A stretch of DNA of 64,000 nucleotides, from the NCBI RefSeq assembly GCF_024171955.1, contig NZ_JAMTCS010000001.1:248001-312000 (forward strand). Reading direction: 5' to 3'. Under the pieces are notes generated by a model. That model was not told the DNA's origin. It was given only the letters and a program-made list of their open reading frames with translations, and did no database searches. Positions 56,681 through 64,000 of the stretch are shown here, piece after piece. A program made the translations under genes and the position numbers. This DNA comes from Promicromonospora thailandica (GTDB lineage: Bacteria > Actinomycetota > Actinomycetes > Actinomycetales > Cellulomonadaceae). The stretch's first letter is position 1. Each line of letters starts with the position of its first letter.

Positions 56681-57286
56681 ATGCTTTCCGCGCTCGCCGG
56701 CATGGCTTTCGGTCTGTCGCTCATCGTCGCAGTGGGGGCACAGAACATCTTCGTGCTCCGTCAGGGCCTGCGCCGCGAACACGTGGGGCTGGTCGCCGGG
56801 ATCTGCGCGGTCAGCGACTTCGTGCTCATCTCCGCGGGGGTCGGCGGGCTGGGCTCGCTGATCCAGAGCGCGCCCCTCGTGGTCGAGATCGCCCGGTGGG
56901 CTGGAGCCGTCGTGGTGCTGGCGTACGGCGCCATGGCCGCCACCCGCGCGGTGCGGGGTCAGCGCGTGGTGATGGGCCGGCACAGCGTCACCAACCGGAC
57001 CGTCCGCGCCGCCGTGGCCACCACGCTCGCCCTGACCTGGCTCAACCCGCACGTGTACCTCGACACCGTGGTGCTGGTGGGCGGGCTCGCCGCCACGCAC
57101 GGCGACGACCGTTGGTGGTTCGGCCTCGGCGCCTGCGTGGCGAGCACGGTCTGGTTCGTCGCGCTGGGCTACGGCGCCCGGTACCTGGCGCCGCTCCTGG
57201 AGCGGCCGGGCGCCTGGCGGGTGCTGGACAGCGTCGTCGCGGTCACCATGGTGCTGGTCGCGGCGTCCCTGATCCTGTCGGCCTGA
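56681..57286 (+). CDS. LysE/ArgO-family amino acid exporter, second copy
   Basis: 201 aa with the same motifs as the 54964-55584 protein (GMAFGLSLIVAVGAQNIFVLRQGLRREHVGLVAGICAVSD and LALTWLNPHVYLDTVVLVGG) but clearly diverged over its length, so this is an old duplication or independent gain. Own leaderless promoter: TACCGT ends six bases before the ATG at 56681. Position just after lysG suggests LysG may control both. Confidence 0.92.
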   Translation: MLSALAGMAFGLSLIVAVGAQNIFVLRQGLRREHVGLVAGICAVSDFVLISAGVGGLGSLIQSAPLVVEIARWAGAVVVLAYGAMAATRAVRGQRVVMGRHSVTNRTVRAAVATTLALTWLNPHVYLDTVVLVGGLAATHGDDRWWFGLGACVASTVWFVALGYGARYLAPLLERPGAWRVLDSVVAVTMVLVAASLILSA

Positions 57287-57315
57287 CCGCCCTCTGCGCC
57301 TGACCCGCTGAGCCT

Positions 57316-57383
57316 CCCCTTCGAGACCGAGGTTGCTTCTCTTTCAGGCGGCTGAAAGAGAAGCAACCTCGGTCTCGAAGGGG
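57316..57383. repeat. long hairpin F, dispersed palindrome copy 2
   Basis: Perfect 32-bp stem (57316-57347 with 57352-57383) with a 4-nt GCGG loop, between the convergent second lysE and LCP genes. Bases 57360-57391 on the complement are identical over 32 nt to 14501-14532. Likely bidirectional terminator and member of a dispersed repeat family. Confidence 0.9.
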
Positions 57384-57395
57384 ATCGGGGGCGGG

Positions 57396-58823
57396 TCAGG
57401 CGCAGACGCCGTCGAGCAGGACCTCGGGGCTCGGGCTCGGCTTGGGGGTCGTGGGCTGGTCGCCAGTCGTGGCGGTCTCGCCGCCAGCGGTCTCGCCGCC
57501 AGCGGTCTCGCCACCCCCGGTCTCGCCACCCCCGGTCTCGCCACCGCCGGTCTCGCCACCGCCGGTCTCGCCGGAGCCGTCCGGGGTCGTGGGGTCACCG
57601 CTGGCGTCAGCCCCGGTGTCAGAGTAGCCCGCACCGCCGCTCGCGCTGGGCGCGCCGGACGGCTCGGCGTCGGGCAGCACGACCTTCTCCGGCGGCTGGT
57701 CCGCGGCCATGCGCTGGAAGATCTCGGTGGCCTCCGGCGACCAGCCGAGCCCGCCCACGCCGTTCTCCTCGGTGTCGTAGACCGGCACCTTGGTCATGAT
57801 GATGTTGCGCTTCTCGATCTCCCGCAGCGACCACGCCAGGCCCGCGACCTTGCCCGGGTCGGCGATGTCGGGGTCGGCGCTCAGCGAGCCGAGGGCCGCG
57901 TTGATCAGGCGGAACGTCTTGGTCGGGTCGGCGAGCGTCTCGGCGGACAGGATCTGGCGCAGGGTCGCGTTGATGAAGGCCTGCTGCCGCTCGATGCGGG
58001 TCAGGTCGCTGCCCATCTCGAGCCCCATGCCCGTGCCCTTGCGCACGCGCAGGAACTGGATGGCCGTCTTGCCGTCGAGCCGGTTCTCGCCCGCGGGCAG
58101 GTCGATGCGTGCCGACCGCGGGTCGCCGTGCAGCGCCTCGGGCAGGCACATCTTCACGCCGCCGACGGCGTCGACGACGTCGATCACGCCGTTCATCTTC
58201 ACGACGGCGTGGTTGGTCACGGTCACGCCCGTGATCGCGTTGACCGTGTTGATCGTGCACGCGGCGGCGTGCATGAGCGAGGTGTCACCGCTGCCCACCT
58301 CGAACGAGGCGTTGAACTTGTCGCGGTACGGCTGGGTCTGGCTGCCGTCGGGCAGCTGGCACGACGGGATGTCCACGAACGTGTCGCGCGGCAGCGACAC
58401 GATCTCGATCCACTTCCGGTCCGCCGAGATGTGCACCAGCATCGTCGTGTCCGACCGCATGCCGCTGACGGTGCCGCCGATGTCGGCGTTCGAGCCGTCG
58501 CGGATGTCGGTGCCCATGAGGAGCAGGTTGACCGGCGTGCCCTTGAACGGGTCGGACGGGTCCTTGGGCTTCACCTGCTCCGCGACCAGGCCGTCCAGGT
58601 CCTGCACCTCGATCTGCGAGATCGCGGTGTGGTACGCCGTCGCCACCGCCGCCGACCCGAACGCCATCGCCCCGACGACGGTCATCGTCACGCCGCGGAA
58701 CACGAGCGTCTTGCGCCAGCTACGGACGTGACGCGGCTGCCTCCGGCCCGACCGGGCATGCCGTGGAACGCCGCGCAGCACCTCACCGACAGGTCGAACC
58801 GCCGTCCAGAAGTCACTCGCCAC
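57396..58823 (-). CDS. LytR-CpsA-Psr (LCP) family protein
   Basis: 475 aa. Basic N terminus, one transmembrane helix (about residues 40-62), LCP domain (about 95-310; NLLLMGTDIRDGS, MRSDTTMLVHISADRKWIEIVSLPRDTFVDIP, NAITGVTVTNHAVVKMNGVIDVVDAVGGV, RKGTGMGLEMGSDLTRIERQQAF), and a tail with GGGET repeats ending in DGVCA. LCP enzymes ligate glycopolymers to peptidoglycan; the conserved Arg and Asp are present. GTG start at 58823 with TAGTCT seven bases upstream. The 15-bp repeats (about 57474-57571) occur as pairs of three variants. Confidence 0.92.
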   Translation of the reverse strand: MASDFWTAVRPVGEVLRGVPRHARSGRRQPRHVRSWRKTLVFRGVTMTVVGAMAFGSAAVATAYHTAISQIEVQDLDGLVAEQVKPKDPSDPFKGTPVNLLLMGTDIRDGSNADIGGTVSGMRSDTTMLVHISADRKWIEIVSLPRDTFVDIPSCQLPDGSQTQPYRDKFNASFEVGSGDTSLMHAAACTINTVNAITGVTVTNHAVVKMNGVIDVVDAVGGVKMCLPEALHGDPRSARIDLPAGENRLDGKTAIQFLRVRKGTGMGLEMGSDLTRIERQQAFINATLRQILSAETLADPTKTFRLINAALGSLSADPDIADPGKVAGLAWSLREIEKRNIIMTKVPVYDTEENGVGGLGWSPEATEIFQRMAADQPPEKVVLPDAEPSGAPSASGGAGYSDTGADASGDPTTPDGSGETGGGETGGGETGGGETGGGETAGGETAGGETATTGDQPTTPKPSPSPEVLLDGVCA

Positions 58824-58939
58824 GCACCGGAGACTAGAGCCTCGGTGCGACATTCGTGTAAATAAGTCGCCCGCTCTCAGGTGACATCCAGGCGGTACCG
58901 TGGCCGGTCAGGCGTCCTGCGGCGCTCCGGCCAGCGGAT

Positions 58940-60184
58940 TCAGTCCACGCAGACGCCCGGCAGCAGCGAGGGTGAAGACGACGGGTCCGGCGTGCGCGAC
59001 GGCGTCGTCCCACCCTCCCCCGGGGACGAGCCCGACGACGAACCCGGGGACGAACCCGGGGACGAACCCGGGGACGATGCCGACGGCGCACCCGACGACG
59101 AGCCCGCGGACGGCTCCGGCGTCCCCGGCGGCGCCTCGTCGGCCGCGATGCGCGCCCAGATCGCGTCGGCCTCCTGCGTCCAGACCACCCGGTTCGCGTC
59201 GGACGGCGCGGCCACCACGGGCAGCTCCGTGAACACGATCCGGGCGGGGTCGATGTTCCGGATGCTGAACGCGAGGCCCGCGAGCGCCGTCGGGTCGGCC
59301 AGGCCCGGGTCGGCGGAGATGGCGCCCAGCACGGCCTGGACGGTGCGGTAGAGGCGCGGCGAGTCCGTGACGACGTTCTGGGCGAGCACCTGGCGCACGA
59401 GCGCGTCGACGAAGGCCTGCTGCCGGGTGATCCGGGTGAGGTCGCTGCCCTGGTCCAGGCCCAGTCCGGTGCCGTGCCGCGCCCGGAGGAACCCGATCGC
59501 CTGCCGTCCGTCGAGGGTCTGCTCGCCGGCGGGCAGCTCGAAGCGTCCGTAGTCGGGGTCCTGGACCAGGGGTTCGGGCAGGCACATGCGCACGCCGCCG
59601 AGGGCGTCGACGACGTCGACCACGCCGTCCATCTTGACGACCATGTGGTTGGTGACCGGCACGTTCGTCAGGGTCTGCACCGTGGAGATGGTGCAGGCGG
59701 CGGCGTAGGTGAGGTCTTCGGTGGCGCCGCCGCCGATGGTGAAGGCGCTGTTGAACATGCCGTACCGGTCGCCCGACTCGGAGCCGTCGGGCAGCTCGCA
59801 GGACGGGATGTCGACGAGCGAGTCGCGCGGGATCGAGACGACCTCGATGCGGGAGCGGTCGCCGGAGACGTGCACGAGCATCGTGGTGTCGGAGCGCATG
59901 CCGCCGTCGCCCTCGCCTGCGATCTCGGTGTTCTCGCCGCCGCGCAGGTCGGTGCCCATGACGAGGATGTTGAGGCTGCGCCCGGTGAACGGGTCGTCGG
60001 GGTCGGCGGACGGCGTCGGGCCGCCGCGGACGAGGCCCGAGACGTCGCTGACGCCGATCTGCCCCCGCAGGTCGAGGTAGGCCGCCGCCCCGCCCGCTGC
60101 CACGAGGGCCAGCGCGCCGACGACGAAGAGCGCCGCAGCCCGTGCGACGCGATGACTGCGCTGGTGACGAAGGTGCCGGGGCAC
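58940..60184 (-). CDS. LytR-CpsA-Psr (LCP) family protein, second copy
   Basis: 414 aa. One transmembrane helix (about residues 14-36) and an LCP domain with NILVMGTDLRGGE, MRSDTTMLVHVSGDRSRIEVVSIPRDSLVDIP, VQTLTNVPVTNHMVVKMDGVVDVVDALGGV, RHGTGLGLDQGSDLTRITRQQAF. Ser/Pro/Gly repeat tail, 12-bp tandem repeats at about 59035-59075, ending GVCVD, similar to its neighbour. GTG start at 60184 after TATGCT at six bases. Tandem LCP genes often cover different polymers. Confidence 0.92.
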   Translation of the reverse strand: MPRHLRHQRSHRVARAAALFVVGALALVAAGGAAAYLDLRGQIGVSDVSGLVRGGPTPSADPDDPFTGRSLNILVMGTDLRGGENTEIAGEGDGGMRSDTTMLVHVSGDRSRIEVVSIPRDSLVDIPSCELPDGSESGDRYGMFNSAFTIGGGATEDLTYAAACTISTVQTLTNVPVTNHMVVKMDGVVDVVDALGGVRMCLPEPLVQDPDYGRFELPAGEQTLDGRQAIGFLRARHGTGLGLDQGSDLTRITRQQAFVDALVRQVLAQNVVTDSPRLYRTVQAVLGAISADPGLADPTALAGLAFSIRNIDPARIVFTELPVVAAPSDANRVVWTQEADAIWARIAADEAPPGTPEPSAGSSSGAPSASSPGSSPGSSPGSSSGSSPGEGGTTPSRTPDPSSSPSLLPGVCVD

Positions 60185-60237
60185 ATGCGGAGCATAGGCA
60201 CGTGCCCCGGCACGGGGCTCGTTAAGTCACCCGGGAC

Positions 60238-62493
60238 TCACCCGGCCGCGGTGGCGCCCAGGTCCGGGTTGTCCGAGAAGAACCCGTCCAGGCCCGCGTG
60301 AAGGAACACGCGGATCTCCCCCACGAGGTCGCCGGGCTCGTCCGGGTCGGACGACGAGCGGAACTCGGCGGGCAGGAACTGGTTCTCCCGCCGGAAGGTC
60401 CACGCGTGCACGTCCAGGCCGGCCCGGTGCGCGTCACGGATCACCTGGCTCGGCCGCCCGAGGGTGCCGTCGGCGTCGCGCGGGATCAGCACGTTCTTCT
60501 CTGCACCGATGCCGTCCGCATAGCGCGCGATGTCGCGCAGCCCGTTGCGGGTGACGAGGTCGGCGTAGGTGCGCGGGTCGCCGTCGGCCACGAGGTCGTA
60601 GGGTGCGCCGCTGCTGCTGACGAGCTGGGCGAGGCGCACGTCGGTGAGCCGGTCGAGCTCCCGCAGGTTGCCGACCTCGAAGGACTGGACGATCACGGGC
60701 GCCTGCCGGTGGTCGAGGCCGTTGCGTCGCAGCTCGCGCACCAGCGGCTCCTCCAGCGACAGACCGACCGAGTCGAAGTAGGTCGGGTGCTTGGTCTCGG
60801 GGTAGACGCCCACGGGCGCGCCGTCGCACGTGCGGCTGTTCCGGGCCAGGTCGAGCACCTCGTCCAGCGTGGGCACCTGGTAGAGGCCGTCGAACGCGGT
60901 GTTCTGCGGGCGCACCTGCGGCAGGCGCTCGGTGGCGCGCAGGGTGCGCAGCTCGGCGAGCGTGAAGTCCTCGGTGAACCAGCCCGTGACCGGGGCACCG
61001 TCGATGGTCTTGGTGGTGCGGCGCCCGGCGAACTCGGGGTGCGCGGCGACGTCCGTGGTCCCGCTGATCTCGTTCTCGTGCCGGGCCACGAGCACGCCGT
61101 CCCTGGTGGAGACCACGTCGGGCTCGATGTAGTCCGCGCACTGGTTGATGGCCGTCTCGTACGCGGCGAGCGTGTGCTCGGGCCGGTACCCGGAGGCGCC
61201 ACGGTGCCCGACGACGGTCACTCCGTCGTCGGTCACGCGCTTCCTGGTCAGGTCGACCAGCGCCATCTCGGTGTCGTCCGGGGTGCCGGTGACGCGCGCG
61301 TCGTTGCCCGGGTAGTTGTTGTCGTTGCCGATCAGCAGGGTGTCCTCGTCGACGAACAGGACCGTCTCGAAGGACTGCACGGGCAGGCTGAACGTGTCGC
61401 CCAGGCCGTAGCCCTCGCCCGCGTCGATGCCCCGCGGGTTGTCGATGCGCAGCGTGTCCACGACGAGCTCCTTGCGCACGTAGCCGTCGCGGTCGCGCTC
61501 ACCCAGGTCGATCTCGTAGACGCGCTTGGTGACCGCCTGGTCACCTTCGAAGTCGTCGCGCTCGATGAGCAGCATCGAGTCGCGGCCCGTCGCGAACGCG
61601 TCCCCGATCACGTTCGCCACCTGGTCCGTCTGGTACGCCCAGCGCCTGCCGGTGTACTCGCCGCGGCGGGTGTCGAACTGGTAGATCCAGCGGCGGCGCG
61701 CGTCGGCGTCGTCGGCCAGGGCGCCCTCGACCACCGGGTAGAGGTAGCGTCCGCTGCCCGCCATGGCCTCGAAGCCGCGGCTGCTGCCGACGTTCGTGGT
61801 CTCGCCGGGCTCGAGGTACGGGTTGCCGGGCGACCTGCCGTCGGGGAACTCGTACGGGGCCTCCAGCAGCGTGCCGTCGGCGCCGAAGTGCAGCAGGAAC
61901 GGGCCGAACTCCTCGCCCACCCAGAACGTGCCGTCGGCGGCGCGCACGAGGGACTCGATGTCGAAGTCGGCACCCGTGAGCAGCCGGTCGGTGGTGCCCT
62001 CGTGGACGATGTCGAAGTCGAGCACGTCGTTGCGGTCGTTGTACTCGACGACGTCGAGCACCTCGATCTCGCCGGAGCCCGAGCCGCGGCGGCCCGTGTC
62101 CCAGTGCGGGCGCACCAGGTAGCTGCGCAGCAGGAAGTCGGCGGAGTTGCCCTTGGCGCCGAAGCCGTTGTCGGGCTGGGCCCAGAACGTGCCGTCGTGG
62201 TTGTCGACCATCGCGGAGAAGCCGGGGATCACCTGGCCGTCCCAGGGTCCCTGGCGCCCGTTGGCGGGGCTCGCCTGGGCGCCCGACGGCGGCCCGTCGG
62301 CCAGGAAGTCCGCCGACAGGGTGGCGCGGCCGGCGAGGCTCGCGGCCAGGTAGGTGCCGGGGTGCTTTCCGGGCGCGTGCTGCTCAGGTGCCGGGCGCGG
62401 CCCGGCGACGGCGGCCGCGGCGGGCAGCAGCAGCGACGCCGCCGCCGTGGCGGCCACCACGCGGGCGAGGCGGGAACGCAGGGGTGTGCTCAT
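60238..62493 (-). CDS. secreted esterase-like/phytase-like domain fused to glycerophosphodiester phosphodiesterase
   Basis: 751 aa. Signal peptide (cleavage near AVAGP, about residue 30). N-terminal half (about 45-420) is a beta-propeller-like esterase/phytase domain (FSAMVDNHDGTFWAQPDNGFGAKGN, DGTFWVGEEFGPFLLHF). C-terminal GDPD domain (about 428-751) has VVGHRGASGYRPEHTLAAYETAI, ADYIEPDVVSTRDGVLVARHENE and QSFEVGNLRELDRL with the HR, ExD and His catalytic residues. It would hydrolyse glycerophosphodiesters or lipids outside the cell; role of the propeller is unknown. Confidence 0.9.
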   Translation of the reverse strand: MSTPLRSRLARVVAATAAASLLLPAAAAVAGPRPAPEQHAPGKHPGTYLAASLAGRATLSADFLADGPPSGAQASPANGRQGPWDGQVIPGFSAMVDNHDGTFWAQPDNGFGAKGNSADFLLRSYLVRPHWDTGRRGSGSGEIEVLDVVEYNDRNDVLDFDIVHEGTTDRLLTGADFDIESLVRAADGTFWVGEEFGPFLLHFGADGTLLEAPYEFPDGRSPGNPYLEPGETTNVGSSRGFEAMAGSGRYLYPVVEGALADDADARRRWIYQFDTRRGEYTGRRWAYQTDQVANVIGDAFATGRDSMLLIERDDFEGDQAVTKRVYEIDLGERDRDGYVRKELVVDTLRIDNPRGIDAGEGYGLGDTFSLPVQSFETVLFVDEDTLLIGNDNNYPGNDARVTGTPDDTEMALVDLTRKRVTDDGVTVVGHRGASGYRPEHTLAAYETAINQCADYIEPDVVSTRDGVLVARHENEISGTTDVAAHPEFAGRRTTKTIDGAPVTGWFTEDFTLAELRTLRATERLPQVRPQNTAFDGLYQVPTLDEVLDLARNSRTCDGAPVGVYPETKHPTYFDSVGLSLEEPLVRELRRNGLDHRQAPVIVQSFEVGNLRELDRLTDVRLAQLVSSSGAPYDLVADGDPRTYADLVTRNGLRDIARYADGIGAEKNVLIPRDADGTLGRPSQVIRDAHRAGLDVHAWTFRRENQFLPAEFRSSSDPDEPGDLVGEIRVFLHAGLDGFFSDNPDLGATAAG

Positions 62494-62557
62494 GGGAGCG
62501 AGCCAAGTGGGCGCACGGGAAGTCCCGGTGAACCGTCGGCCACCTCCCGGTGAACTC

Positions 62558-63814
62558 TCAGACGGGCATGTGCCAGCCGCCGCGCCGGAAGGCCGGCGTC
62601 GCGACGGCCAGGACGCCGATCGCCAGCACGACCGCCGCGAGCATCACCAGGGCCATCGCCACGGCGTCGCCGCCGAGGAAGCCGCCCAGCGAGCTCACCG
62701 AGCCCGCCACGAGGGACTGGATCGCGCCGATCATGGCCGCGGCGGTGCCCGCGATCTCACCGTGCCGCGACAGGGCCATGGCCGAGGCATTGGCCGGGAC
62801 GAGCCCCTGGAAGGCGAGCACGCACCACAGGGCCACCAGCAGTCCGATCAGCCCGCCCGCTCCGGTCAGCACCACGACCAGCAGGACGACGACGAGCACC
62901 GCCTGGGCGACCACGCCGAACCGCAGCAGCCGCACCGGCGCGACCCTGCGCACCAGCGCCGCGTTGACCTGCGCCGACAGCACGAGCCCGATGCCGTTGA
63001 CGGCGAACAGCAGCGCGAACTGCCCCTCGCTGAGCCCGAACTCCTGCTGGAAGATGATGGGCGAGCCCACCACGTAGCTCATGAGCACACCGAAGCCCAG
63101 CCCGGGGATCACGGCCAGGGCGACGAAGTGCTTGTCGCGCAGCAGCTTCCCGTACCCGCCCGCCACGGTGCGCACGCCGCCGGTCAGACGACGGCGCGGC
63201 GGGTGCGTCTCGGGCATCTTCAGGAGCACCACGAGCACCAGCGCGGCGCCCATGACGGCCAGCACGGCGAAGACCCAGCGCCACGTCGCGTGCGCCAGCA
63301 CGAACGAGCCCAGCGTCGGCGCGAACATCGGCGCCACGCCGATCACGAGCATGAGCCGCGACAGGATGCGGGCCGCCTCCGCGCCGACGAACCGGTCCCG
63401 CACCACGGCGACCGAGGCCACGCCGGCCGCCGCGTTGAAGAAGCCCTGCGCGAGCCGCAGGCCGATCAGCACCGGCATGCTCGTCACGACCGCGCAGAGC
63501 AGCGAGATGACGACGTGCAGCGCGAGGCCCACGAGCAGCGGGGCGCGGCGCCCGAACCGGTCCGACAGCGGGCCGATGACGAGCTGGCCGACGCCACCGC
63601 CGATGAGCATGCACGACACGGTGAGCTGCGCCAGCGCCTCGGTGGAGCCCAGGTCGAGGGCCACCTGCGGCAGCGCGGGCAGGTACATGTCGACGGTGAA
63701 GGCGGGCAGCGCCGACAGCGCCCCGAGCATGAGGACCCACTTGACGGTGGACCGGGAGGACGCGCGGCGTGCGGGCACGGCTGAGGAGACGCCCGACGGC
63801 GCAGCGGATGGCAT
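62558..63814 (-). CDS. MFS transporter, Bcr/CflA drug-resistance type
   Basis: 418 aa, 12 helices. SALPAFTVDMYLPALPQVALDLG and GQLVIGPLSDRFGRRAPLLVGL (motif A) and RLAQGFFNAAAGVASVAVVRDRF are DHA1/Bcr-CflA hallmarks; proton-coupled efflux of small drugs is the family role. ATG at 63814 chosen: TAGCAT (complement of 63822-63827) is seven bases upstream, and a palindrome overlaps it. The GTG at 63820 falls within that spacer. Confidence 0.9.
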   Translation of the reverse strand: MPSAAPSGVSSAVPARRASSRSTVKWVLMLGALSALPAFTVDMYLPALPQVALDLGSTEALAQLTVSCMLIGGGVGQLVIGPLSDRFGRRAPLLVGLALHVVISLLCAVVTSMPVLIGLRLAQGFFNAAAGVASVAVVRDRFVGAEAARILSRLMLVIGVAPMFAPTLGSFVLAHATWRWVFAVLAVMGAALVLVVLLKMPETHPPRRRLTGGVRTVAGGYGKLLRDKHFVALAVIPGLGFGVLMSYVVGSPIIFQQEFGLSEGQFALLFAVNGIGLVLSAQVNAALVRRVAPVRLLRFGVVAQAVLVVVLLVVVLTGAGGLIGLLVALWCVLAFQGLVPANASAMALSRHGEIAGTAAAMIGAIQSLVAGSVSSLGGFLGGDAVAMALVMLAAVVLAIGVLAVATPAFRRGGWHMPV

Positions 63815-63825
63815 GGGCACGATGC

Positions 63826-63838
63826 TATCGAATCGATA
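63826..63838. promoter_or_regulatory. palindrome overlapping the MFS promoter
   Basis: TATCGA-A-TCGATA, a perfect 13-bp palindrome that overlaps the -10 box of the exporter gene. A bound repressor would block initiation. Regulator unknown; the regulator gene is not adjacent in the window. Confidence 0.55.
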
Positions 63839-63936
63839 CGACGCTGAGAAGTGGTGGACGCGGACCGGACCCGGGACGGCCGTGTGATCTCGCTCTCCGG
63901 CCCCGGTGTGTCAGTGGCTCGGTGCATGCTGGTCCC

Positions 63937-64000
63937 ATGTGCGGACGCTTCGCCTCCTTCACCCAGGACCAGGACCTCGCCGACGAGCTCGCGATCGCGG
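63937..64000 (+). CDS. SRAP (YedK/HMCES) family protein, start only
   Basis: ATG at 63937 begins MCGRFASFTQDQDLADELAIA and runs off the window. Cys2 is the SRAP catalytic residue that crosslinks to abasic sites in ssDNA; CGRF(A/S) is the family N terminus. Confidence 0.85.
   Translation, partial: MCGRFASFTQDQDLADELAIA

Noticed and set aside
57474-57571. CRISPR-like array
   Set aside because: The repeats are 15-bp in-frame coding repeats without spacers inside the LCP gene.

Overview
The window is high-GC DNA from an actinobacterium. The tmRNA tag (ADNSRNDFALAA), the murI/rph/rdgB/clpS block, the prfB-ftsE-ftsX-M23-smpB-ssrA order, a Tad pilus locus and a secreted GH10-CBM2 xylanase beside a chitobiose-type sugar importer fit a xylan/chitin-degrading member of the Cellulomonadaceae or Promicromonosporaceae. 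That placement is inference; no rRNA is present to fix it. No CRISPR array, rRNA operon or intact prophage was seen.

Layout. 0-9 kb: end of an acyl-CoA dehydrogenase, tRNA-Leu(UAG), a glycosyltransferase/TetR divergent pair, thioredoxin, an ABC-F ATPase, a sulfotransferase, and an acetate/monocarboxylate symporter with its DUF485 partner. 9-14.4 kb: an operon-like run with a second symporter, a LytS-type kinase and a LytTR regulator, plausibly a pyruvate/acetate sensing and uptake unit. 14.6-24.3 kb: housekeeping genes (rdgB, rph, murI, MBL hydrolase, DUF2017, clpS, pncB, SF2 helicase, DUF3039) and a stand-alone AAA+ ATPase. 24.4-30.8 kb: an amino-sugar operon (ROK regulator, DasA-like lipoprotein, two permeases, ROK kinase, nagB); a cytoplasmic GH20 hexosaminidase at 36-38 kb could cleave the imported disaccharide. 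32.0-34.67 kb: a lower-GC block with decayed coding sequence, an ISL3-type transposase relic and a two-gene secreted-protein/lipoprotein operon, the clearest accessory DNA here. 34.7-41 kb: RidA, a D-threonine-aldolase-like enzyme, GH20, a membrane protein, a secreted TAP-type peptidase. 41-46.7 kb: ssrA-smpB, FtsEX with its M23 hydrolase, RF2. 46.8-53.5 kb: Tad pilus genes tadA-B-C-flp-tadE-tadE and a TadG-like gene, with the xylanase placed between them on the other strand. 53.7-64 kb: aminotransferase, two LysE exporters around one LysG-type regulator, two LCP cell-wall ligases, an esterase-like/GDPD fusion, a Bcr/CflA exporter and the start of an SRAP (YedK) protein.

Two genome-scale patterns stand out. 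First, more than twenty genes have a TAnnnT -10 box whose last base lies only 6-8 bases before the start codon and show no Shine-Dalgarno, so leaderless transcription appears to be the default; I used this to choose starts. Second, six long, nearly perfect intergenic palindromes (23-32 bp stems in most, one a 50-bp palindrome without a loop) sit at gene 3' ends; two of them, 43 kb apart, share 32 identical bases and form a dispersed repeat family.
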